In this document: positions 8,089-15,556 of the stretch, in pieces | How the letters are laid out: each line of letters starts with the position of its first letter | Position numbering within the stretch: position 1 is the stretch's first letter | Assembly: GCF_009428905.1 (NCBI RefSeq) | Contig: NZ_WHYR01000002.1 | Location: 1-64,000 of the forward strand | Direction: 5' to 3' | Source: Desulfofundulus thermobenzoicus | GTDB taxonomy: Bacteria; Bacillota; Desulfotomaculia; Desulfotomaculales; Desulfovirgulaceae | Length of the DNA: 64,000 nt | The notes under the pieces: generated by a model | What the model saw: the letters and a program-made list of their open reading frames with translations, nothing else | What the model was told of the DNA's origin: nothing | The model's database searches: none | Position numbers and translations under genes: made by a program

Positions 8089-8501
8089 TTCACAATACCT
8101 ATATTTTAAGTAACAGGGCTTCCAGCCGTTCTTTTTACTGCAGGGCTTATCTATAACTTCAAAGCCGTAGAACAGCCAACTGGGCGCGGCGGCGCAGTCC
8201 CGCAGTGGAGCTGCAGCGTTAGCTGCGGTTTCTCTTTTTGGTCGGCAATAGCACCGGCCCGTTCTTAATTCCCTCCTTGATGGGCGGTTTTGGTGGAGGC
8301 AGGGGTTGCAGTTTGATCAAGGGGCGACGAGCAGACCGTTTACCAAACACGCCTGTACTGCCTTTCAGACCCTTTTTCATGAAGTGCGGTGTGAGCGAGA
8401 AGCTGAAATTTTTTTGCCTTCCTGACGGCCCCTTGTCTGTGGGAATAGTGTAAAATAAAATCAAGGTTTCCAGTCCAGAGGAAAAACGGGAGGGGAAAAG
8501 G
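8089..8501. other. Gene-poor stretch before the thermonuclease gene
   Basis: About 410 bp. A minus-strand frame of about 54 codons (8219-8380) is Lys/Pro-rich with no known domain and is not called. No convincing promoter or RNA was recognised. Confidence 0.4.
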
Positions 8502-9179
8502 GTGCTAAAGTCGAATAGGTACATATTACCGGTCGGACTAGTACTGGGGTTCCTGCTCATTATTGCTGGGTGCGGGCAACAGGAGGTGCACCGTAAGGCG
8601 CCGGAAACCCCGCCCCAGCAAAAGCAGAGTGCAGTGGAGGGTGCCGCTGTACCCGCCGGGAACTCACAGGACCGGCAGGCGGAAAACACACCTGCAGGCG
8701 GCGGCCAGAATAAGAATCCCGCCGCTCCGGGGAAGGATTCGCTGCCGGGCCTGCTGGCGGCCACCGTAACATATGTGGTGGACGGGGACACGGTCCACGT
8801 CGTACTGGCCAACGGGCGGGAGGAGAAGGTCCGTTTCATCGGTGTAAATACTCCCGAATCAACTAACAAGATCGAGCCCTACGGCAAAGAGGCCGCGGCT
8901 TATACCAAAAGCCGCCTGAACGGACGTAAAGTTTGGCTGGAGAAAGACGTGGCCGAGCGGGACAAATACGGCCGCCTGCTGGCCTATGTCTGGCTTTCCC
9001 CACCGAAGGACGACGGCGAGGCCGAAGTAAGGGCCAGGATGTACAACGCCGAACTGCTCCTGAACGGCTACGCCCAGGTGATGACCGTCCCGCCCAATGT
9101 GAAGTACGCCGATCTTTTCGCGAAGCTCCAGCGGGAAGCGCGGGAGGCGAAGAAGGGCCTGTGGGGACGGCGGCCGTGA
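8502..9179 (+). CDS. Thermonuclease-family lipoprotein (SNase domain)
   Basis: A secreted or membrane-anchored staphylococcal-nuclease-like enzyme expected to degrade nucleic acids outside the cell. The N-terminal signal has a lipobox (LLIIAGC, Cys about 24), followed by a Pro/Gln/Ala-rich linker. The nuclease domain starts near residue 85 with VTYVVDGDTVHVV, then EKVRFIGVNTPES and the ERDKYGRLLAYVW motif carrying catalytic Arg residues. GTG 8502 follows GGGAGGGG at good spacing. Related proteins often continue into a Pro-rich linker and an Ada-like Zn domain. Here a frameshift gives TGA at 9177, and that domain lies downstream in a separate frame segment. Its last 240 bp are repeated at 24.3 kb. 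Confidence 0.88.
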   Translation: MLKSNRYILPVGLVLGFLLIIAGCGQQEVHRKAPETPPQQKQSAVEGAAVPAGNSQDRQAENTPAGGGQNKNPAAPGKDSLPGLLAATVTYVVDGDTVHVVLANGREEKVRFIGVNTPESTNKIEPYGKEAAAYTKSRLNGRKVWLEKDVAERDKYGRLLAYVWLSPPKDDGEAEVRARMYNAELLLNGYAQVMTVPPNVKYADLFAKLQREAREAKKGLWGRRP

Positions 9180-9368
9180 CGGCAGCGGTACCCGCTCCCG
9201 TACCTTCTCCTCATGGTAAAAGCCGGCAGCGCAGGGAAATACATAGGTAACTCCAACTCGAAAAAGTTCCATTACCCGGACTGCCAGTGGGCTCAGAAAA
9301 TAAGTCCGAGTAACCGCGTAGAGTTTAATACGCGGGAAGAAGCGGTAAACGCCGGCTACCAGCCCTGC
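8934..9368 (+). repeat. 435-bp direct repeat, left copy flanking the 15-kb island
   Basis: Positions 8934-9368 recur at 24320-24754 with a constant offset of 15386 and a single mismatch (C at 9107, T at 24493). The repeat covers the end of the nuclease gene and its detached Zn domain. Outside these limits similarity falls sharply but not to zero. Confidence 0.95.
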
Positions 9369-9383
9369 GAGGGGTGCCGATAA
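9213..9383 (+). pseudogene. Detached Ada-like zinc-binding domain of the nuclease
   Basis: In the same reading frame as the nuclease but beyond its TGA, this stretch encodes GKYIGNSNSKKFHYPDCQWA and ends QPCEGCR. It is the small Cys4 domain commonly fused behind SNase domains. The intervening 9160-9210 region reads as a Pro/Ala-rich linker (VTAAVPAPVPSPHGKS) only in another frame, so two indels seem to have broken a longer gene. ATG 9213 could allow separate synthesis, but no ribosome site is seen. The second copy at 24.6 kb carries the same breaks. Confidence 0.6.
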
Positions 9384-9428
9384 TAGGGCTTAAATTCCGG
9401 ATAACAGTTTTGCCGGGGGGATTTAAAT

Positions 9429-10364
9429 ATGGCGGAGTTGGGCGCGCTTACCGAGGTTGATCTCCGGGAAGTTTGGGGGAATGAAGCAAGGGATTTTACC
9501 CCTTGGTTAAAAGAAAACATCGACCGGCTGAATCAAGTGCTGGAACTCGATATTGAGATAACTGAACGTGAAGGGCCGGTGGGGCCTTTTGCCGTGGATC
9601 TTGTAGGACAGGACCTGGGTTCGGGACGCACGGTAATTATCGAAAACCAACTCGCGCCTACCGATCACACCCACCTGGGCCAATTGCTCACCTATACTGC
9701 CGGTCGCGGGGCCAAAATAGTAATTTGGATTTCCCCCCAGTTTCGCGAAGAACATCGCCAGGCCCTGGACTGGCTGAACGAAAATACAGGCGAAGACCAG
9801 GCCTTTTTCGGCGTGGAAATCAAGCTGGTGCGCATTGATGATTCCCGGCCTGCTCCCCTGTTTAAGCTTGTTTCCCAACCCAATGAATGGCAGAAAAGCG
9901 TTGCCAGTGCCAGAGCCACAAGCACCAGGGGAGAAACCTATCAAGCTTTTTGGACAACCTTTCTGGAAAAGCTTAAAGAACGGGCACCGGGTTTGACCAA
10001 TGCTAAAAAGGGATTGCCCCAGAACTGGTGCAGTATCAGCGCCGGCAGGAGCGGTTTTGCGTATGCGGCAGCTTTTAAGTTAAAAGGGCGATTTGGCGTG
10101 GAGCTTTATATCGACACCGGCGATAAAGAGAAAAACAAGCAATTTTTTGACCAGCTTTACGAACATAAGGACAGTATAGAGCGGGAACTTGATATGGCTT
10201 TAAGCTGGGAGCGGCTGGATAATGTCCGCGCCTGCCGCATAGCCATCTATCGTGAAGGAAGCATTGATGCTGGTGAGGAAGAACTAAACGATCTTCAAGA
10301 CTGGGCCATAGCAAACTTAGTCAAGTTTCGAGATGCATTCGGTAAACGGATCAAAGCGCTATAG
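9429..10364 (+). CDS. DUF4268 protein with PD-(D/E)XK-like nuclease domain
   Basis: A 311-aa protein. The N-terminal half has PFAVDLVG, then VIIENQLAPTDHTHLGQLLT. This spacing (D, then E-x-Q, then a conserved DH-HLGQL helix) fits the PD-(D/E)XK nuclease fold found in DUF4268 proteins. The C-terminal half (residues about 160-311, with WCSISAGRSGF and FGVELYID) is the DUF4268 region itself. The ATG is preceded by GGGGGGAT. It is the first gene of the island and ends about 110 bp before the helicase gene. Such proteins are often found near restriction and defence loci, so a DNA-cleaving or sensing role is inferred. Confidence 0.72.
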   Translation: MAELGALTEVDLREVWGNEARDFTPWLKENIDRLNQVLELDIEITEREGPVGPFAVDLVGQDLGSGRTVIIENQLAPTDHTHLGQLLTYTAGRGAKIVIWISPQFREEHRQALDWLNENTGEDQAFFGVEIKLVRIDDSRPAPLFKLVSQPNEWQKSVASARATSTRGETYQAFWTTFLEKLKERAPGLTNAKKGLPQNWCSISAGRSGFAYAAAFKLKGRFGVELYIDTGDKEKNKQFFDQLYEHKDSIERELDMALSWERLDNVRACRIAIYREGSIDAGEEELNDLQDWAIANLVKFRDAFGKRIKAL

Positions 10365-10471
10365 TTGAACAATTGTTTAGCCGGGTTATCATGCCATTTG
10401 GATTTAGATGGGTTAAATAGTAAGGCCTGCTGAGTAGACCTGCCCAAGGAAAGAATGAAAGGGGAGCAGCA

Positions 10472-13400
10472 GTGAGCATCTTTCAGTACGCTTCTTCCGT
10501 ACTTGCCGATTACCAGAATTACGTGCGGAGCTTTTTTAATATGGCCGACGAGCGGATAAGGGAGCTGGTGGAAGAAGAGCTTTTCACTAATGAAGGCCTC
10601 TGGCCGGAACCGCTTCTCCAGCTCAATTCCCTTTACGCCCGGGGTTCCTCGGTGGCTGACCTTTGCCGCAGGGGGCTGCTTCACCCGGCCTGCGCGGAGA
10701 TCTTTTATGATTACCGGCAGAGGCGTCCCATTACTCTCTACCGCCATCAGGAGGCGGCCATCGAGTGCGCCCTGCGGCGCGAACCCTTTGTGGTAACAAG
10801 CGGTACTGGCTCTGGGAAGACCCTGACTTATTTCATTCCCATCTTTGATGCCGTGCTGCGCAGCGAGCCTGCACAGCCGCGGGTGCGAGCCATAATCGTC
10901 TACCCCATGAATGCGCTGGTCAATTCCCAGTACACCGCTCTGGAGGAACTGGCTAAAGCTTTTGAGCGGCGTACCGGTCAGCCGTTGCCGGTCCGCTTTG
11001 AAAAATACACGGGCCAGGAAGGGGAAGAAAAGCGAAAAGAGATCCTGGAAGCACCGCCCCACATTCTCCTGACCAATTATGTGATGCTCGAGTTATTCCT
11101 CGTGCGGCCTCGCGAGCGGCGGTTTGTCGACCGCACCGTGACCGGCATAGAGTTCCTGGTTTTTGATGAGCTACATACCTACCGCGGCCGGCAGGGGGCC
11201 GATGTGGCCCTACTCATCAGGCGCCTCCGCCAGCGGTGCGGCAATCCCGATCTCGTCTGCATCGGCACCAGCGCCACGATGGTCAGCGGCGAGGGTGTAG
11301 GACCTCTTGAGCGTCGCCAGGCCGTGGCCGACTTTGCCAGCAAGATTTTTGGTGTTCCCGTTCTCCCTTCCAATGTGATTGAAGAACAATTCCAGCCTCT
11401 TTCGCTGCTAAAGGACGTGGACCCTGAAGATCTGCGGGCTGCACTTGAAGGTCCCTTGCCCGAAACGACCGAGGAACTTTTAAAGCACCCCCTGACCTGG
11501 TGGATTGAACGCCACCTCGGCTTTAAAGTTGCACCCGGCGGCGGCACGGAGCGCTGTACGCCTGTTACCCTTACTGAGGCGGCGCGGCAGCTTGCTCAGG
11601 AAACGGGCCTTAATGAGGAGCGCTGCCGTGGGTACTTGAGCAAAGCACTTCTTTTGGGCAGCAGCCTCAAGCTTAGCGATGGCAACCCCGTATTTGCTTT
11701 GAAGCTCCACCAGTTTATCAGCCAGGGACAGGCGGTCTACGCCACCCTTGAACCTCCCTCTACCCGGCATCTGACCCTGGAAGGCCAGTATTACGCCCCG
11801 GGAGAAGAGCAGAAGCGTGTTCTTTTTCCGCTGGAATTTTGCCGCCAGTGCGGCCAGGCGTATTACGACGTGTGGCTCCACGAAGCGGAAGAGCGTTTAT
11901 TGCCCCGCGAACCCGAGGGCGACTTCTTCCATCCAGAGGGTGAAGTCAAGGCGGGGTACCTGGTCCTGGCCGAAGAAGTGGGTGACTGGGCTCCGGATAG
12001 CGAACATCTGCCTCCCGAGTGGTTCGACGAACGCGGAAGGAAGAAAAGTGAGTACCAGTTGGCGGTTCCCAGTGAAATATGGGTCCGTCCAGATGGTACC
12101 TATGCCCCCGCACCTGTCTTGGACGCCATAAAAGCGTTTTTCCAGCCCAAGCCCTTCAGGCTCTGCCTTGCTTGCGGCGAGGTTTACACCAAACGGGATC
12201 GGGAATTCCGCAAGCTGGGGCGGCTCTCCAGCGAGGGGCGCGGCAGTGCCACCACCGTACTGGGTGTGGCCGCGTTGCTGCAAGCTGCCCAGCACGGGAT
12301 AGAGGATAGGGAGCGCAAAGTCTTAAGCTTTACCGACAACCGGCAGGATGCCTCCCTTCAGGCGGGACACTTCAATGACTTCGTGCGCATTTCCCTTTTG
12401 CGCGCCGCCCTTTATCGGGCTTTAGAAGTCAAGGGCGAATTGCATCCCGAAAACGTGACCGGGGAAGTGCTGGCCGCCCTGGGCATTGGGCTGGCGGAGG
12501 TGGCCAAAAATCCACATCTTGTCCCGGAAAGTAGAATGGGGGAAAGGGTGTGGCGCACCTTCCGCGATCTTGTGGAGTACCGGCTTTACGAAGACCTGCA
12601 GCGCGTCTGGCGTATCGTGCAGCCGAACCTGGAGCAATGCGGCCTCCTGGAGATCCAATACCTGGGATTGCGTGAACTCTGCGCTGATGGGGAGCGCTGG
12701 TGCAACTGTCCGGTCCTTGCTTCCCTTGAACCGGAGAAGCGCTATTTCCTGGTAAAGAGCTTTCTTGATTATTTCCGCCGGCACCTGGCCATCAACGCCC
12801 CCATCTTGCGGGAAACCGATCAGCAACAGCTGCGGCGGCGGGTGGACCAGGACATCGACGAGAAGTGGTGGGAGGAGGAAGACTGGTTCCGGCAGGCCAC
12901 GCGCTTTGTGCTGGTTGGCACCCCCCAGGGGTTTTATAAGAAAAGCCTGAGCGAAAAAAGTCGTATCGGCCGGTACCTGCGACGGGAGCTGAACCTTTCC
13001 CCAGAAGAATACTGGGAGTTTATTTTCCAGCTGGTAAACATCCTCTGCTCCCAGGGACTTCTTTTTAGATTCCAGGAGAGGGGGGAAGAGTACCTCCAGC
13101 TGGAGGCCGGTTGTCTCGTATGGAAACCTGGCGACGGCACCCCGCCTCCTCCGGACCCCGTGCATACCCGGCGCTTGGAGGGCCCGGCATACCTTGAGGT
13201 TCAGCGGAAGGTGAATGCCTTTTTCCGCGACTTTTACCAAAGCGCCGCCCGGTACCTGCGGGACATCGAGGGCCGCGAGCATACGGCGCAAATCTCCTAT
13301 GAAGAGCGGCAGGAGCGCGAGGATCGCTTCCGCCTGGGGGACCTCAAGTGCCTTTTCTGCTCTCCCACAATGGAGCTGGGTATTGACATCGCCGACCTGC

Positions 13401-15556
13401 GGGTGGTGCATTTGCGCAACGTGCCGCCCACGCCGGCCAACTACGCCCAGCGCAGCGGCCGGGCCGGGCGCCGCGGTGACCCCGCCCTGGTTCTCACCTA
13501 TTGTGCGGCCCGCAGCGCTCACGACCAGTACTTCTTCCGTCACCGCGAGCTAATGGTGGCCGGTGCGGTGCGCAGCCCCAAGCTCGACCTCGGCAACGAA
13601 GACCTGGTGCGGGCACACGTGCATGCCATTTGGCTGGCCAGGACCGGCTGTGCCCTGGGCAACTCCCTCGACGAAGTAATTGACGTAGAAAAATTACCGG
13701 AACTACCCCTTAAAGAAGAGGTGCGGGCCCAGGTACATCTGGCGGAATCGCGCCTGCGCGAATGCCTGGAGGAGGCGCGGGCGGTCCTGGCAGCCTGTGG
13801 CCCGGAGTTAGCGGATAGTGGCTGGTACGGCGAGGAGTGGCTTGAAAACACCTTGCGTTACGCAGACCGGGCCTTTGACGAGGCCTTTGAGCGGTGGCGG
13901 GAGCTCTACCGGGCGGCCATGAACCAGCTTGTGAACGCCCAGGAAAAGTTCTTGCGCTCCCGCCGGCGGGAGGACCAGGAGGAAGCCCGCCGCCTCATGG
14001 ATGAGGCCAACCGGCAGCGCAACCTGCTCCTCAACAAGACTAAGGCCCAGGAGGAGTCGGACTTCTACCCCTACCGTTACCTGGCCAGTGAAGGCTTCCT
14101 GCCCGGGTACAATTTCCCGCGCCTGCCCCTGCGGGCATATATTCCGCGGGGCGAAGGTGAGTACATTACGCGGCCGCGGTTTCTTGCCTTAAGAGAGTTT
14201 GGCCCCCACAACATCATCTACCACAACGGTGCTAAATATGAGGTGCGGGGCATCATCCGTTCGCCGGGGGGCCTCGAGCAGCGGCGGCGGCTGGCCAAAC
14301 TTTGCAAGGCGTGCGGTTTTTTCCACAAAGACGAAACTTTAGATCTCTGTCTCAACTGTGGTACGCGTTTTGATGGCTATACCAGCGAAGTGGCTGTGCT
14401 GCTCGACATGCCCAACGTCCGCACCAGGCGGCGCGAGCGCATCACCTGTGATGAGGAAGAGCGGGTGCGCCGCGGTTACAACATAACCACTCACTTTCAT
14501 TTTGCTCCGGCTCCCGGCGGCCAGATGCGCAGGTTCTCGGCGGTGGTATACGATGAGGCAGGAAATAAGCTCCTGCGGCTGGTTTACGGCCCTTCCGCCA
14601 CACTCTACCGCCTCAACAACGGCTGGCGTCATCGCCCGCCCGGCGAGCACTTTGTCGTAGACCTGGACCGCGGCGAGTTCTGGGTCAGCCGTCTCGAAGA
14701 GGAAGAATATGAGGAATTGCCCGGAAAGGCTCCTGCCAGGCGCGAGGTAGTACGTTTGGTGGTATGGGACACCACCAATCTCCTCCTGGTCTACTTCCTC
14801 GACCCGGCCTGGCAGGGCAATGAGGAATTTATGGCCACCCTGCAGTATGCCCTCCAGCGGGGCATGGATATCGTCTTCCAGGTGGAGGAATCTGAACTTG
14901 TCTCTGAACGCATTGGTGAAGATGATCACCGCGCCATCCTCTACTGGGAGGCGGCCGAGGGGGGCGTAGGGGTCTTAAGGCAGCTGGTGCAGGACCCGGT
15001 AGCCCTGGCAGCCGTGGCCCGGGCGGCCCTGGAGCGCTGCCATTTCGTGCCAGACAGAGAAGGCGGGAGTTGCGCCCGGGCGTGTTACCAGTGTCTTCTC
15101 TCATATACCAACCAGTTGGACCACCCGCTCTTAGACCGGCACCTGGTGCGGGAGGTGCTGGAGCGCCTGGCGGTTAGCCGTACGCACTTAGAGGTAGCCG
15201 GGCGTAGCTACGAAGAGCACTACCGGTGGCTCCGTTCGCTCACCGACTCGCGCTCGGAGCTGGAGCGGCGGTTTATTGACCACCTCTACCAGACCGGCCG
15301 GCGCCTGCCGGATGAAGCGCAAAAGCCCCTGGCCGATTACCCTGCTGTACCCGACTTTTTCTACGCGCCCAACGTCTGTGTTTTCTGCGATGGGGCCGTG
15401 CACGACGAACCGGCGCAACAAAAGCATGATGAGGCGGTACGCGCACAGCTAAGGGAACTTGGCTACCGGGTGATGGTCATCCGCTACGACCGCGACCTGG
15501 AGAAACAGATCCGGGCCTATGCGGACATCTTCGGCGAGGGGAGGAGTAACAGGTGA
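10472..15556 (+). CDS. Large DEAD/DEAH helicase with DUF1998 and C-terminal nuclease-like domain (DISARM DrmA/DrmB-like)
   Basis: A 1694-aa protein. Residues 109-117 are TSGTGSGKT (Walker A), followed by YPMNALVNSQ and the box LVFDELHTYRG (DEAH-type). Near residue 970 come SPTMELGIDIADLR and YAQRSGRAGRRG, helicase motifs V/VI. Zinc-type pairs are scattered through it: CRQCG, CLACG, CKACG with CLNCG. CARACYQCLLSYTNQ near residue 1535 is the DUF1998 cysteine signature. The last 110 residues (DYPAVPDFFYAPNVCVFCDG, then GYRVMVIRYDRDLEKQI) resemble Vsr/DUF559-type nuclease domains. DISARM splits helicase and DUF1998 between DrmA and DrmB, so this looks like a combined form. GTG 10472 follows GGGGAGCAG. 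It overlaps the next gene by 4 bp. Confidence 0.8.
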   Translation: MSIFQYASSVLADYQNYVRSFFNMADERIRELVEEELFTNEGLWPEPLLQLNSLYARGSSVADLCRRGLLHPACAEIFYDYRQRRPITLYRHQEAAIECALRREPFVVTSGTGSGKTLTYFIPIFDAVLRSEPAQPRVRAIIVYPMNALVNSQYTALEELAKAFERRTGQPLPVRFEKYTGQEGEEKRKEILEAPPHILLTNYVMLELFLVRPRERRFVDRTVTGIEFLVFDELHTYRGRQGADVALLIRRLRQRCGNPDLVCIGTSATMVSGEGVGPLERRQAVADFASKIFGVPVLPSNVIEEQFQPLSLLKDVDPEDLRAALEGPLPETTEELLKHPLTWWIERHLGFKVAPGGGTERCTPVTLTEAARQLAQETGLNEERCRGYLSKALLLGSSLKLSDGNPVFALKLHQFISQGQAVYATLEPPSTRHLTLEGQYYAPGEEQKRVLFPLEFCRQCGQAYYDVWLHEAEERLLPREPEGDFFHPEGEVKAGYLVLAEEVGDWAPDSEHLPPEWFDERGRKKSEYQLAVPSEIWVRPDGTYAPAPVLDAIKAFFQPKPFRLCLACGEVYTKRDREFRKLGRLSSEGRGSATTVLGVAALLQAAQHGIEDRERKVLSFTDNRQDASLQAGHFNDFVRISLLRAALYRALEVKGELHPENVTGEVLAALGIGLAEVAKNPHLVPESRMGERVWRTFRDLVEYRLYEDLQRVWRIVQPNLEQCGLLEIQYLGLRELCADGERWCNCPVLASLEPEKRYFLVKSFLDYFRRHLAINAPILRETDQQQLRRRVDQDIDEKWWEEEDWFRQATRFVLVGTPQGFYKKSLSEKSRIGRYLRRELNLSPEEYWEFIFQLVNILCSQGLLFRFQERGEEYLQLEAGCLVWKPGDGTPPPPDPVHTRRLEGPAYLEVQRKVNAFFRDFYQSAARYLRDIEGREHTAQISYEERQEREDRFRLGDLKCLFCSPTMELGIDIADLRVVHLRNVPPTPANYAQRSGRAGRRGDPALVLTYCAARSAHDQYFFRHRELMVAGAVRSPKLDLGNEDLVRAHVHAIWLARTGCALGNSLDEVIDVEKLPELPLKEEVRAQVHLAESRLRECLEEARAVLAACGPELADSGWYGEEWLENTLRYADRAFDEAFERWRELYRAAMNQLVNAQEKFLRSRRREDQEEARRLMDEANRQRNLLLNKTKAQEESDFYPYRYLASEGFLPGYNFPRLPLRAYIPRGEGEYITRPRFLALREFGPHNIIYHNGAKYEVRGIIRSPGGLEQRRRLAKLCKACGFFHKDETLDLCLNCGTRFDGYTSEVAVLLDMPNVRTRRRERITCDEEERVRRGYNITTHFHFAPAPGGQMRRFSAVVYDEAGNKLLRLVYGPSATLYRLNNGWRHRPPGEHFVVDLDRGEFWVSRLEEEEYEELPGKAPARREVVRLVVWDTTNLLLVYFLDPAWQGNEEFMATLQYALQRGMDIVFQVEESELVSERIGEDDHRAILYWEAAEGGVGVLRQLVQDPVALAAVARAALERCHFVPDREGGSCARACYQCLLSYTNQLDHPLLDRHLVREVLERLAVSRTHLEVAGRSYEEHYRWLRSLTDSRSELERRFIDHLYQTGRRLPDEAQKPLADYPAVPDFFYAPNVCVFCDGAVHDEPAQQKHDEAVRAQLRELGYRVMVIRYDRDLEKQIRAYADIFGEGRSNR

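Noticed and set aside
8219-8380. 54-codon Lys/Pro-rich minus-strand frame
   Set aside because: No family, weak start context and no partner gene.
9177-9179. In-frame TGA in the nuclease as selenocysteine or stop readthrough
   Set aside because: The linker after it makes sense only in another frame, so indels explain it better. No selenocysteine insertion element was recognised.
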